From assembly GCA_947497065.1 (NCBI GenBank), contig CANMEQ010000001.1, positions 613,076 through 677,075 on the forward strand: a stretch of DNA of 64,000 nucleotides, in the 5' to 3' direction. This document shows, in pieces, positions 53,187-62,497 of the stretch. The notes below the pieces were generated by a model. It ran no database searches. It worked only from the letters and a program-made list of their open reading frames with translations, and was not told the DNA's origin. This stretch comes from an uncultured Paracoccaceae bacterium. GTDB lineage: Bacteria > Pseudomonadota > Alphaproteobacteria > Rhodobacterales > Rhodobacteraceae. Position 1 is the stretch's first letter. The number at the start of each line of letters is the position of its first letter. Both the position numbers and the translations under genes were made by a program.

Positions 53187-54232
53187 TAGTGTGTCCCCTC
53201 AAATGCTTCTTCGCCTTCACCCAGCGAGTCTTTGTCTAGATTTTTGCCAACGCTCTCTTCGCCTTCCACCAATTCAAGGTATGAGCGATAGAAGAACGCG
53301 ACCGCCTGCAACAGCACGAGCACCGTGAAGGTCACCAAGAGAATTTTAAACAAGAAGTAGGCGTTAAACCCGTTCGGGCTGAAGCCGATTGTTTCGACGT
53401 TCCAGCGCAGCGCGCGAGCCTTAGTGATCAACCGCTCCAAGCTGTCGGATGCGGAGGGGTTTGGAACGACCAAATGACGCCACAAGAAATACCACCCGTA
53501 CATCCATGTCAAAACCGCAGCAGGCACCATAAAGATGATAGCACCGACCATATCGATGATGCGTTTGGTGCGGTGGCCCACAGCGGAATACACCAGATCA
53601 ACCCGCACGTGGCCGCCTTGCACGAAGGTGTAGGTCACGCACAAACACACGATCATGGCGTTGTAGAGTTTGAGGCTTTCAGCCCACCAGCTCACGTCGT
53701 GGGTCAAGACCATCCCGAAGCCAAGACTGATCTCGGATACGGCAAAAACACGTTGCATGAAAATAATCACGATCTGGATCATCACCATCGTCAAACCGGC
53801 CCAAGCGAATGTTCGGCCGATTGTGTTGGCGATTTTTTCAAACACCATCACACAGCCCCACATGAAGGGCCGGTGCATAAACGCTGCAATCGTTATGATG
53901 AGGAAGAGCGTGAAGACCGCGAAAAACAGCTCGACGGACCCGCCATAGTAGATGAACCGCATCAGGGCTTCTTTGTCTTCGGTTGTGTTGCCCCAGCTGA
54001 GCCAATCCAACCAGATATTCGGATGGGTGATCACGAAGGCCATGTTGTAGAAGGCTTCGATGATATTGGCGAGAACCCAGACAATGCTGTCCCAGATGGC
54101 GCCAAATGTTGTTGTGGCAGGTTCAATGGGGTCCGCACCTTCAGCGGCATGGCCCTGAAGTCGTTCTACCCAAACCGTGAACCCGTTTTCGTAAGAAGCC
54201 CAAAAGCCTGCGTTTGCGGCGTCTTCTTCCAT
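53186..54232 (-). CDS. TRAP transporter small permease subunit, enlarged form
   Basis: 348 residues, about twice the usual DctQ. It has an N-terminal soluble start, early hydrophobic helices (IWDSIVWVLANIIEAFYNMAFV, LFFAVFTLFLIITIAAFM), then the DctQ core (IVCLCVTYTFVQGGHVRVDLVY, ICMVGAIIFMV-like helix) and late helices (ILLVTFTVLVLLQAVAFFYRSY). The motif VRVDLVYSAVGHRTKRIID is typical of DctQ. It is co-transcribed with the large subunit gene. Confidence 0.87.
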   Translation of the reverse strand: MEEDAANAGFWASYENGFTVWVERLQGHAAEGADPIEPATTTFGAIWDSIVWVLANIIEAFYNMAFVITHPNIWLDWLSWGNTTEDKEALMRFIYYGGSVELFFAVFTLFLIITIAAFMHRPFMWGCVMVFEKIANTIGRTFAWAGLTMVMIQIVIIFMQRVFAVSEISLGFGMVLTHDVSWWAESLKLYNAMIVCLCVTYTFVQGGHVRVDLVYSAVGHRTKRIIDMVGAIIFMVPAAVLTWMYGWYFLWRHLVVPNPSASDSLERLITKARALRWNVETIGFSPNGFNAYFLFKILLVTFTVLVLLQAVAFFYRSYLELVEGEESVGKNLDKDSLGEGEEAFEGTH

Positions 54233-54314
54233 AGCTCAGCCCCTCGAGATGTCTTGCTAAATGTAATGGATATGCGCCGCACTCCCCTCCCCGGGTCGTG
54301 GACGTTGAAAAGGT

Positions 54315-54338
54315 GGCCCCGCTGAAATCAGCAGGGCC
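54315..54338 (-). other. Hairpin between the TRAP binding-protein and permease genes
   Basis: GGCCC-C-GCTGA-AA-TCAGC-A-GGGCC, a 10-pair stem with one mismatch; on the minus strand it is followed by ACCTTTT. In this position it probably stabilises or partly ends the binding-protein mRNA, giving more binding protein than permease. Confidence 0.6.
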
Positions 54339-54378
54339 GCCCGAATGTGTTCTGAACGCGGACGTTCAGAGAGTGGCC

Positions 54379-55464
54379 TTAGCCACCCATGACACGGTCA
54401 CGCTGGGCGCGGTAAGCCCCTTCGGATTTGGAAATCCAGCTGGAAGACGCAGCCATAGACGTGTTGTAGGACGCGCGGATGCGGTCGTACAATTCGTCAC
54501 CTGCATACTGATCCATTGTCTCAGTCGCAGCTGTGCCCATTGCATCCCAAACGCTGTCAGGGAATTCCAGAACTTTAACACCGCCGGCCTGCAAACGCTC
54601 AAGCGCTGCGCCGTTGTTGTTCATGAACTGTGCCAGGTTCCACTGATGGGATTCGCCCGCAGCGATCTCGATGATCTTCTGGTGCGCTGGGGACAGATCG
54701 TTGAACACGTCGAGGTTTGTCGCCAAGGACAGGCCTGCGCCCGGCTCGTGCATACCCGCTGTGTAATAGAACTTGGTGATTTCCTGGAAACCAGCCTTCT
54801 CATCAGCCCATGGGCCGATCCACTCGGTGCCGTCGATGGCGCCGGATGCGAGGGCTTGGTACACTTCAGCACCTGGAAGGTTCTGGATAGAAGCACCCAT
54901 GTTGCCCAACGCCTGACCACCGAGGCCTGGCATACGGAACTTCAGACCTTGGAAGTCTTCTGGGCCGTTGATTTCCTTGGAGAACCAGCCACCAGCCTGT
55001 GGGCCTGTGTTACCAGCCAAGAAGGATTTCAGACCGAAGATTTCACCCAGTTCAGAGTGCAGATCATGGCCTTCACCGTTGTAGTACCAGTTCATCAGTT
55101 CCTGTGGGGACATGCCGAACGGAACGGATGTGAAGAATGCATATGCTGGGTGCTGACCTACGAAGTAATAGTCGGCGCCGTGGTACATGTCGGCCTGACC
55201 AGCTGTAACAGCGTCAAACACTTCGAACGCGCCAACAAGTTCGCCAGCTGCTTTCAGATCAATGGTCAAAGAGCCATCGGACATTGCTGTGATTGTGTCA
55301 GCTGCGCGTTGCGCTGCGTCATGTACACCAGCAAGGCCACGGCCCCATGTTGTCACCATTGTCAGTGTGCGGTTGCCCTGCGCGTATGCAGGTGCGGCGA
55401 GTGTTGTAGCTGCAGCGGCTGTGCCACCGAGTGCAGAGTTCTTTAGAAAAGAACGACGATCCAT
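54379..55464 (-). CDS. TRAP transporter substrate-binding protein (TakP/DctP family)
   Basis: 361 residues. A twin-arginine-like signal (MDRRSFLKNSALGGTAAAATTLAAPAYA) precedes a DctP-fold domain: GLKFRMPGLGGQALGNMGAS (the conserved Arg that binds carboxylate), EVYQALASGAIDGTEWIGPWADEK and KFYYTAGMHEPGA. The W-I-G-P pattern resembles the TakP group (2-oxo acids), but other carboxylates are possible. GGAGG precedes the ATG. It is first in the operon and divergent from the sensor kinase gene. Confidence 0.9.
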   Translation of the reverse strand: MDRRSFLKNSALGGTAAAATTLAAPAYAQGNRTLTMVTTWGRGLAGVHDAAQRAADTITAMSDGSLTIDLKAAGELVGAFEVFDAVTAGQADMYHGADYYFVGQHPAYAFFTSVPFGMSPQELMNWYYNGEGHDLHSELGEIFGLKSFLAGNTGPQAGGWFSKEINGPEDFQGLKFRMPGLGGQALGNMGASIQNLPGAEVYQALASGAIDGTEWIGPWADEKAGFQEITKFYYTAGMHEPGAGLSLATNLDVFNDLSPAHQKIIEIAAGESHQWNLAQFMNNNGAALERLQAGGVKVLEFPDSVWDAMGTAATETMDQYAGDELYDRIRASYNTSMAASSSWISKSEGAYRAQRDRVMGG

Positions 55465-55709
55465 GTGTTATTTCCTCCCATGGAATTGAACGCCCGCCAC
55501 TCTCCCAAGTGCCAGACAGATCGTTTCAAGTAGAGAGACGTTAGCGAAACAATTGCGCTGCCGGAATACCCACTGCCCCGTAGTTTTGCCCAAATTGTCA
55601 GCTAAACAGACCAATCAGCCCATATTTCGCGGGCATTCGCGGCGGTTTTCGCGCTGCAGCGGCGAATCGCGCTCTCGTGTTTTGGGTGATTCCCCGTTAT
55701 CGATTCGGT

Positions 55710-57140
55710 ATGCGCGCCTTGTTCAAACACCTGACTGCACCCTTTTCGATCAGCTACGGCCAAAAGCTGTTTTTGCTAGCGACAGTGCCGTTGCTGGTGT
55801 CTGTCACCGTAATCACCTGGATCGTGGCGAACCAATCCCGTGACTTGGCGGACCGAGAGATACGCGCGTTGGAAACACAATTGATTGACGCAAAACGCGC
55901 CGAATTGCAGAACTACCTCTCCATCGCGCGAACAGCGTTTGTGAACATCTATGGGCGGGCCGCCCCGGACGATGAAGATGCCAAACTGGAAGTATCGCGC
56001 GTGTTATCCGCCATGCTCTATGGGCAAGACGGATACTTTTTCGTGTTTGACTACGACGGAAACAATCTGGTCGCACCGCGCCAGACAGATTTAATCAATC
56101 GGAACTGGACCGGTTTAAAGGACGTAAATGGTGTGGAGATCACCGACGAAATTGTGCGGCTTGCCCGATCCGGTGGGGGCTATCATGAATTTGACTGGAT
56201 CAAACCAACGACCCGCGAAACCGCACCGATGATCGTGTATGTGAATGGCTTGCAAGATTGGCGATGGGCCATTGGCACCGGTATTTTTGTGGATGATGTG
56301 CGCGAAACGGTTGCCGAAGCACGCGCGGACGTTGAGGCGCGCATTCAACAAACGACGTTCTACATTCTGCTGATTACGATCGCGGCTTTGATCGCCGTTT
56401 TTCTGACAGGTATCGTGTTGAATGTCCGTGAACGGCGGCTGGCGGATGCCAAGCTAAAGCAGTTGACTGAACGGATTATCGACACCCAAGAGGAAGAACG
56501 CAGCCGGGTGGCGCGTGAATTGCATGATGGGATCAGCCAGATCCTTGTTTCTGTGCGATATGCCCTTGATCTGTCGCGCATTCGGCTGCGCAAAAATGAT
56601 GACCGCGCGGGCGAGAGCCTCGACAAGGGGATTGCCAGTTTGGGCGGCGCAATTCAAGAAGTCCGCCGTATTTCACGCGACCTGCGCCCCGGTGTTTTGG
56701 ATGATCTTGGGCTGGGCCCTGCCCTGCAATCGCTGATCGAGGACTTTGGCACCCGAACCGGCATTGAAACCTATTTCGAAACGGTCGTGTTTCGCGGACG
56801 ACTGGACGAAGAGGCGCGCATTGCCCTATATCGCGTCGCACAAGAGGCCCTGACCAACATTGAACGTCACGCTGAGGCGAGCCATGTGAACATGACACTG
56901 CAAGGCACAAGACAAGGCGCGTTGATGCGCATTGACGACAACGGAAAAGGCATCCCGCCCCGGCACCGAGGGCACAATGGCCTTGGGTTGCGCAACATGT
57001 CGGAACGTATTGAGCAATTGGACGGTAAATTGACCATTACATCATCGCGTACAGGCACATGCATTGAAGCTTTGGTGCCGCTGAGCCATATGTTGGCCCC
57101 TGAAAAATCCAGCCTACAGATCTTCGAGGAAAACACATGA
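55710..57140 (+). CDS. Sensor histidine kinase with periplasmic Cache domain
   Basis: 476 residues from the ATG at 55710; a GTG at 55677 would add 11. Two transmembrane helices (about 21-40 and 217-237) bracket a Cache-type sensor domain (MLYGQDGYFFVFDYDGNNLVAP, DWRWAIGTGIFVDDV). The cytoplasmic part has the HisKA_3 box with His272 in ARELHDGISQ and an HATPase domain (EEARIALYRVAQEALTNIERHA, GKGIP, GLGLRNMSERI). It belongs to the NarX-like family. Cache domains often bind organic acids or amino acids. Its position opposite the TRAP operon suggests that it senses the transported substrate. Confidence 0.9.
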   Translation: MRALFKHLTAPFSISYGQKLFLLATVPLLVSVTVITWIVANQSRDLADREIRALETQLIDAKRAELQNYLSIARTAFVNIYGRAAPDDEDAKLEVSRVLSAMLYGQDGYFFVFDYDGNNLVAPRQTDLINRNWTGLKDVNGVEITDEIVRLARSGGGYHEFDWIKPTTRETAPMIVYVNGLQDWRWAIGTGIFVDDVRETVAEARADVEARIQQTTFYILLITIAALIAVFLTGIVLNVRERRLADAKLKQLTERIIDTQEEERSRVARELHDGISQILVSVRYALDLSRIRLRKNDDRAGESLDKGIASLGGAIQEVRRISRDLRPGVLDDLGLGPALQSLIEDFGTRTGIETYFETVVFRGRLDEEARIALYRVAQEALTNIERHAEASHVNMTLQGTRQGALMRIDDNGKGIPPRHRGHNGLGLRNMSERIEQLDGKLTITSSRTGTCIEALVPLSHMLAPEKSSLQIFEENT

Positions 57141-57778
57141 AAACCACACGCGTGATTATCGTGGACGATCATCCCATGGTCGCTGAAGGCATTGAAGCCA
57201 TTTTGGAAACCTATGACGATCTGGAGGTGGCGGCAGTTCTGACAAACGGCCAAGAAGTCATTGATCGCGTTGAAGAATTGCAGCCAGATGTGATTTTGCT
57301 CGACCTCAACATGCCCGGCGTAAACGGGTTGTCTGCCACGGAGATTATTCTGGAGCGCCGCCCCGAGACACGGATCTTGATCCTCTCGATGCACGACAGC
57401 CCCGAGTATATTTCGACAGCGCTCAACCACGGCGCCAAAGGGTACGTTTTGAAAGATGTGCCGACTGAAGAAATCAAAACCGCGATCGACACATTGATGC
57501 AGGGTGACGAGTATTTGTGCACGGGCGCACGCGGCTCATTGGCGCCGCGCACCACAGATGGCCGCGAGCCCCTGACGTCGCGCGAGCAGCAAATTTTGCT
57601 CGAATTGGCCCAAGGCAAATCGAACAAAGATGTCGGCGAAGCATTGGATATTTCGGTGCGTACCGTTGAAACCCATCGCAAAAATCTAAAACGCAAGCTG
57701 GGCATCAGCACGACAGCCGGCTTGACGCGCTACGCGATGGAACACGGGGTTTTGCAGGGCACAGGGCGATTGAGCTGA
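57137..57778 (+). CDS. LuxR/NarL-family response regulator
   Basis: 213 residues. Receiver domain with Asp10-Asp11, phospho-acceptor Asp56 in VILLDLNMPG and Lys in GYVLKD. The C-terminal LuxR helix-turn-helix is LTSREQQILLELAQGKSNKDVGEAL, SVRTVETHRKNLKRKL. It overlaps the kinase gene by four bases (ATGA), so the pair is a cognate two-component system. The TRAP operon is the likely target. Confidence 0.93.
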   Translation: MKTTRVIIVDDHPMVAEGIEAILETYDDLEVAAVLTNGQEVIDRVEELQPDVILLDLNMPGVNGLSATEIILERRPETRILILSMHDSPEYISTALNHGAKGYVLKDVPTEEIKTAIDTLMQGDEYLCTGARGSLAPRTTDGREPLTSREQQILLELAQGKSNKDVGEALDISVRTVETHRKNLKRKLGISTTAGLTRYAMEHGVLQGTGRLS

Positions 57779-57820
57779 CGGTCAATCGACGTATTTGCAG
57801 CCCCCCCTTCTTCCCTAAAC

Positions 57821-57848
57821 AAAAGGCCGCCTTCTTTCGAAGACGGCC
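57821..57848 (-). terminator. Terminator of phoX
   Basis: On the minus strand GGCCG-T-CTTC-GAAA-GAAG-G-CGGCC is followed by TTTTGTTT. It lies 20 bases after the phoX stop and between convergent genes. Confidence 0.8.
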
Positions 57849-57867
57849 CAGTGAGTGCGTTCATAGT

Positions 57868-59748
57868 TTAGCCGATCACGGCGTTATCATCCCGCTTGAT
57901 GGCAACAATCGTTGAGCGTGCAAGCGATCCTTCACCATCTGGGAACGGGGCCGATGGGTGCTGGATGCCGACAAAAGCGGTGCGACGGTCCGACGACCAC
58001 GTGATGCCGGTCACCTCAGACCCGTTGGGGCCGGTCATGAAACGTTCGATTTCACCTGTCACGGGGTCGCCAACCAACATCTGGTTGTTGCCCATGCCTG
58101 CAAATCCGTCTTTGTTGCTGTCATCCCCATCGGTTTGGATCCACAACAAGCCCGTGCTGTCGAACATCATACCATCTGGACTGTTGAACATGTTTCCAAC
58201 GTTTACGTTGTCTGACCCGGCATAGGCATCGTCATGCACTGAAGGATTGCCCGCCATCACATAGAGATCCCAAACGAAATCAACAGCGGCATGATCATCG
58301 TTTTCGGGATACCACCGCACGATTTGCCCGTAGTTGTTTTCTGCGCGTGGGTTGGGCCCGTTCACAGGTGTGTCGTCGCCGCCCGCATTCGGTTTCACCG
58401 CGCGATTGCGGTTGTTGGTCAACGCGCAATAGGCCTCGGCGGCCACTGGGTTTACGGCGACCCATTCGGGCCGGTCCATTGTCGTGGCCCCGACAGCAGA
58501 TGCGGCCAAACGCGTATGGATCGCGATTTCGGCAACATCCATGCCGGTCGCCTCTGGCGTCAGTCCCAACCATTCCCCACGACCATCATCCGTGAATTTC
58601 GCTGCATATAGCTGGCCATGATCCAGCAGTGTAGATGTATCACCGCCGGGAACATAGACATCACGGGAGACGAATTTGTACAAATATTCGCCCCGCTCGT
58701 CGTCCCCCATGTACACGACAATGCGCCCATCAGGGGCCACGGCTGTCGCAGCATTTTCGTGTTTGAAGCGCCCAAGGGCTGTGCGTTTGACAGGTGTGCT
58801 TGTGGGATCGGCGGGATCGATTTCCACGATATACCCGAAACGGTTTGGCTCGTTCGGATTGACGCTCACATCGAAACGCGCATCGAATTTTTCGTAGGCG
58901 TAGCGCCCTTCTAGGCCGATGCCGTAGCGGGCGAAGGCATCAGACCGTTCAAAGGCCTCATCGGTGGAGCCAAAATAGCCGTTAAAGTTTTCCTCGCAAG
59001 TCAAATAGGTCCCCCAAGGCGTTTTGCCCGCACCGCAATTATTTAATGTGCCCAAGGCCAACACACCCTCAGGGTCAGCCTCCGTTTGCAACAAGTCATG
59101 CCCCGCAGCTGGCCCCTGGATCGCCATGGGTGTCGTGTGCGTGATGCGGCGGTTGTAGGGGCTGTCGATAACGATGTCCCAAACGCCGTCTGTTTCGGCG
59201 ACTTCAAACACGGCGACACCTTGTGCGTTTTGCAACAAGGCCACGTCTTCAGCTGATGTCACATCACCATCTGTCTGAGGCAGGTTCTGCGATGTGTTTG
59301 CGTATTCGTGGTTTACCGCGATTATTTCGTGGCCGTTGACGTTGAACAATTCCATGCCGTCGGTGTTTTCACCGAAGGCGCGCGCTTGGCCATCAACTGT
59401 GACACCGGTGACCGGGTCGAACGCAGGAGCATCGGAAAACAGCGGATCGCCCCATTTGGCGACAGGCGCCCACGAATACCCTTCTGGCACATGGATGGTG
59501 AAATCAGTGGCGATTGGAATGGGGTTGAATGCGAAACGACTGCTGGATTGGGCGCGTGCGGCGGTCGAGTTCATCAAACCCGCGCCCATCACAGCGGCCC
59601 CTGACCCCACGGCCAAGATGCGCCCCATAAATCCACGGCGCGTCATGGCGGAGGCAACAACCCCGTCAAAATCGTTTTCTTCCGGGCGCGGGTCTTTCAA
59701 CTCGTCCCACTCATCCCAGCTCAATTCGGGCTGTTCGATATCTTTCAT
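57868..59748 (-). CDS. phoX: PhoX-family alkaline phosphatase, Tat-exported
   Basis: 626 residues. An unusual 35-residue hydrophilic start precedes a Tat signal (TRRGFMGRILAVGSGAAVMG, then AGLMNSTAARA). PhoX is a Ca/Fe-dependent phosphatase for organic phosphate in the periplasm. Seen: EIIAVNHEYANTSQNLPQ, NNCGAGKTPWGTYLTCEENFNGYFG (the conserved Cys and Glu of the metal site), YVVEID-like strand GYIVEIDPADP, GRFKHENAATAVAPDGRIVVYMGDDERGEYLYKF (in parts) and PDGMMFDSTGLLWIQTDGD. I did not find a convincing Pho box upstream. Confidence 0.92.
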   Translation of the reverse strand: MKDIEQPELSWDEWDELKDPRPEENDFDGVVASAMTRRGFMGRILAVGSGAAVMGAGLMNSTAARAQSSSRFAFNPIPIATDFTIHVPEGYSWAPVAKWGDPLFSDAPAFDPVTGVTVDGQARAFGENTDGMELFNVNGHEIIAVNHEYANTSQNLPQTDGDVTSAEDVALLQNAQGVAVFEVAETDGVWDIVIDSPYNRRITHTTPMAIQGPAAGHDLLQTEADPEGVLALGTLNNCGAGKTPWGTYLTCEENFNGYFGSTDEAFERSDAFARYGIGLEGRYAYEKFDARFDVSVNPNEPNRFGYIVEIDPADPTSTPVKRTALGRFKHENAATAVAPDGRIVVYMGDDERGEYLYKFVSRDVYVPGGDTSTLLDHGQLYAAKFTDDGRGEWLGLTPEATGMDVAEIAIHTRLAASAVGATTMDRPEWVAVNPVAAEAYCALTNNRNRAVKPNAGGDDTPVNGPNPRAENNYGQIVRWYPENDDHAAVDFVWDLYVMAGNPSVHDDAYAGSDNVNVGNMFNSPDGMMFDSTGLLWIQTDGDDSNKDGFAGMGNNQMLVGDPVTGEIERFMTGPNGSEVTGITWSSDRRTAFVGIQHPSAPFPDGEGSLARSTIVAIKRDDNAVIG

Positions 59749-59944
59749 GGCTCATCCTCAGGATTTGGCTGGCAGCGCCAATGCTGCTGGGGCGCACTCA
59801 ATCCAACGTCTGTAACGAAGAGATTTCAATTTGATGCCAAATCCGTAAAATCGTTGTTTGACGCCCCCGAAAACCGCGGAAACCACATCTGGAAATAAAG
59901 TTGCGAAAAATTGCCCCGCTGCGACATTTTCGCGATTTGTGCTG

Positions 59945-59973
59945 TTGACCCCTCTTTTCAGCTTGGGCATAAC
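59945..59973 (+). promoter_or_regulatory. Promoter of the ilvB leader
   Basis: TTGACC (59945-59950) and CATAAC (59968-59973) with a 17-base spacer. The predicted start is near 59980, just before the leader-peptide ribosome site. Confidence 0.65.
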
Positions 59974-60000
59974 ACCCTCATGCAAAAGGAGACCTTAGGG

Positions 60001-60048
60001 ATGAAATCCGTCCTAGTGATTGTGGGAAAGACGCGCATGGGCCTGTAG
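60001..60048 (+). CDS. ilvL: ilvB leader peptide
   Basis: 15 codons encoding MKSVLVIVGKTRMGL, then TAG. Codons 4-8 are Val-Leu-Val-Ile-Val, the regulatory amino acids of the pathway. AAGGAG (59986-59991) lies nine bases upstream. An in-frame ATG at 59980 precedes the ribosome site and is less likely. With the downstream hairpins this forms a ribosome-mediated attenuator for acetolactate synthase. Confidence 0.85.
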   Translation: MKSVLVIVGKTRMGL

Positions 60049-60103
60049 ATCAGGTTGACCAGACCGGTTCCCATGCGCCTCCGAAATCTTCGGGGGCTTT
60101 TTT
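60033..60103 (+). promoter_or_regulatory. Transcription attenuator of ilvB (antiterminator and terminator)
   Basis: The terminator is GCCTCCGAA (60077-60085) paired with TTCGGGGGC (60089-60097) and followed by six T. The antiterminator is GCGCATGGG (60033-60041, inside leader codons 11-14) paired with CCCATGCGC (60070-60078), which overlaps the terminator left arm by two bases. A ribosome at the leader stop would cover the first arm and allow termination; a ribosome stalled early in the Val/Leu/Ile run would leave it free. Confidence 0.8.
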
Positions 60104-60174
60104 ATGCGATACGACACCGCCCCAAGGGGCACATGAACGATGATATGACACGCGATAAACGTAGGATGAATACA

Positions 60175-61929
60175 ATGTCAGCTCAAATGACCGGTGCAAA
60201 AATGGTAGTTCAAGCTCTGATTGATCAGGGTGTGGACACAGTGTTTGGATATCCCGGTGGCGCGGTCCTACCGATTTATGATGAGATCTTTCAGCAAAAT
60301 TCGATCAAGCACATTTTGGTGCGCCACGAACAAGGTGCTGTGCACGCCGCCGAAGGCTATGCACGCTCAACCGGCAAGCCTGGCGTTGCTTTGGTCACAT
60401 CTGGCCCTGGCGCCACGAACGCGGTTACGGGTCTGACAGACGCCTTGCTGGATTCCATTCCGATTGTTGTTCTGACCGGTCAGGTGCCAACATTCATGAT
60501 CGGCTCCGATGCGTTCCAAGAGGCCGACACCGTTGGCATCACGCGGCCCTGCACCAAACACAACTGGCTGGTCAGAGAGACCGACGCGCTGGCCCCTACC
60601 CTGCACGAGGCATTTCACGTGGCCACATCAGGCCGCCCCGGCCCTGTTTTGATCGACATCCCTAAGGATGTTCAGTTTGCCAACGGCACATATGCAAAAC
60701 CTGCGCCTGCGAAATCCCACTACCAGCCACAGCTGAAGGGCGACATTGAGGGCATCACGGATTTGGTGGCCGCGATGGAGAAAGCCAAGAAACCCCTGTT
60801 CTACACAGGTGGTGGCGTGATCAACTCCGGCCCGGCAGCTTCGAAATTGTTGCGTGAACTGGTCGGTGCCACGGGCTTTCCGATCACATCCACCTTGATG
60901 GGGTTGGGCGCATACCCCGCATCTGGTGAGCACTGGATTGGCATGTTGGGCATGCACGGCCTCTATGAGGCCAATATGGCCATGCATGACTGTGATTTGA
61001 TGATCAACATCGGTGCCCGATTTGATGACCGCATTACCGGCCGTCTGGACGCCTTCGCGCCGAACTCCAAGAAAGCGCACATCGATATCGATCCAAGCTC
61101 CATCAACAAAGTGGTTCAAACGGACATTCCGATCATCGGCGATATTGCTCATGTTTTGGAAGACGTTCTGAAGGTTTGGAAATCCCGCGGTGGCAAAACT
61201 AACACTGCCGAAGTCGCGAAATGGAACAGCCAGGTCGGGGACTGGAAAAAGGTAAATTGCTTGGCGTTCACGCAGGAGGGCAAAATCATCAAGCCGCAAT
61301 ACGCGCTCGAACGCCTCGAAGCCCTGACCAAAGACCGCAAAGACCGCTACATCACCACCGAGGTTGGCCAGCACCAAATGTGGGCGGCGCAATACCTCGG
61401 GTTTGAGGAACCAAACCAGTGGATGACATCAGGCGGATTGGGAACCATGGGCTATGGCCATCCCGCGTCCATCGGTGTGCAAATGGCCCACCCGGATGCG
61501 CTGGTGATCAACATCGCTGGCGAAGCCTCATGGTTGATGAACATGCAAGAAATGGGCACAGCCGTTCAATACAAGCTGCCTGTGAAACAGTTCATTCTGA
61601 ACAACGAACGTTTGGGCATGGTGCGCCAGTGGCAAGAATTGCTGCACGGTGAACGCTATTCATCCAGCTGGTCTGAAAGCCTGCCTGACTTTGTAAAGCT
61701 GGCCGAAGCCTTTGGTGCAAAAGGAATTATCTGTTCCGATCCGGCTGATCTGGATGACGCGATCATGGAAATGCTCAACCACGACGGGCCTGTTCTGTTC
61801 GACTGCTTGGTCGAGAAACATGAAAACTGTTTCCCGATGATCCCATCGGGCAAAGCACATAACGAAATGTTGCTGGGCGAAGCGGAAACCCAAGGCGTGA
61901 TCGACGCCAAAGGATCGGTGCTGGTGTAA
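60175..61929 (+). CDS. ilvB: Acetolactate synthase large subunit
   Basis: 584 residues from the ATG at 60175 (AGG nine bases upstream); ATGs at 60166 and 60133 are alternatives, and 60055 lies within the attenuator. The ThDP/FAD enzyme makes acetolactate or acetohydroxybutyrate for Val, Leu and Ile. Seen: [15 protein letters not shown], the catalytic Glu in [16 protein letters not shown], and [13 protein letters not shown]. The ThDP-Mg motif reads [18 protein letters not shown], then FILNN, so the usual G-D-G-S is G-E-A-S. It is regulated by an attenuator; ilvN lies 0.9 kb away. Confidence 0.96.
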   Translation: MSAQMTGAKMVVQALIDQGVDTVFGYPGGAVLPIYDEIFQQNSIKHILVRHEQGAVHAAEGYARSTGKPGVALVTSGPGATNAVTGLTDALLDSIPIVVLTGQVPTFMIGSDAFQEADTVGITRPCTKHNWLVRETDALAPTLHEAFHVATSGRPGPVLIDIPKDVQFANGTYAKPAPAKSHYQPQLKGDIEGITDLVAAMEKAKKPLFYTGGGVINSGPAASKLLRELVGATGFPITSTLMGLGAYPASGEHWIGMLGMHGLYEANMAMHDCDLMINIGARFDDRITGRLDAFAPNSKKAHIDIDPSSINKVVQTDIPIIGDIAHVLEDVLKVWKSRGGKTNTAEVAKWNSQVGDWKKVNCLAFTQEGKIIKPQYALERLEALTKDRKDRYITTEVGQHQMWAAQYLGFEEPNQWMTSGGLGTMGYGHPASIGVQMAHPDALVINIAGEASWLMNMQEMGTAVQYKLPVKQFILNNERLGMVRQWQELLHGERYSSSWSESLPDFVKLAEAFGAKGIICSDPADLDDAIMEMLNHDGPVLFDCLVEKHENCFPMIPSGKAHNEMLLGEAETQGVIDAKGSVLV

Positions 61930-61949
61930 TGCTTGGGGCGCAAACAAAA

Positions 61950-61980
61950 AAAGGCGGCCCAGATGGGACCGCCTTTCTTT
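61950..61980. terminator. Bidirectional terminator between ilvB and an EF-hand gene
   Basis: AAAGGCGG (61950-61957) pairs with CCGCCTTT (61969-61976), with inner CCCA-GA-TGGG, flanked by A-run and CTTT. It separates ilvB from ilvN transcription. Confidence 0.9.
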
Positions 61981-61996
61981 GGACACCTGAAGGGTC

Positions 61997-62263
61997 TTAC
62001 GATGCGGCGATATGCTCTTCGGCAAGACCGCGCTCTTCCGCATCAATCGCACCGCTTCCATCGATATCGAATACATCCATGTTACCCTCGATGATCTCAT
62101 CCGAGGACACTTCGCCGTCACCATCACGGTCAAGGGTCAGGTCGAGCTTTGCGGCATTTACGTCAAAATCTTCGATATCCGCCAAAGAAGCCGCGAACGC
62201 TGGGGCGCTCAAAGCGGTTACGGTAGCGAAAGTCAGGGCGACTGTTTTTGTGAGAGTAGACAT
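61997..62263 (-). CDS. Secreted EF-hand protein, copy 1
   Basis: 88 residues from the ATG at 62263, with GGAGAA upstream. Sec signal (MSTLTKTVALTFATVTALSAPAFA) and two calcium-binding loops, DRDGDGEVSSDE and DIDGSGAIDAEE. It is a paralogue of the gene at 63444-63713, with shared order (KLDLTLD, DEI, ERGLA). Such small periplasmic calcium binders are common in marine alphaproteobacteria; the role is unknown. It lies antisense between ilvB and ilvN. Confidence 0.85.
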   Translation of the reverse strand: MSTLTKTVALTFATVTALSAPAFAASLADIEDFDVNAAKLDLTLDRDGDGEVSSDEIIEGNMDVFDIDGSGAIDAEERGLAEEHIAAS

Positions 62264-62497
62264 AGTATTCTCCAAGGTTTGTGGCCCAACCGTTTGGGAC
62301 TGTTTGTCCTGCTGGGCTTCGAGAATACAACGGCGTATTTGTGTAATTTGTTCCCACAAAAATGTGAGGATAGCGTGTGATTGTGCAATTCAGCTTTTGA
62401 GAACAATAGACTACGCGGTTAAAAAAATTCGAAACGCGCTCATCGGATCGTCACCCTGCACCTCGTCTAACCCTCGTTTTGGGGAGGCTATTCACCT

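Noticed and set aside
59749..59944. Pho box upstream of phoX
   Set aside because: No tandem CTGTCAT-like pair could be found by eye on either strand.
60055..60174. N-terminal extension of IlvB from 60055
   Set aside because: The extension runs through the terminator of the attenuator, and the conserved IlvB sequence begins at [15 protein letters not shown].
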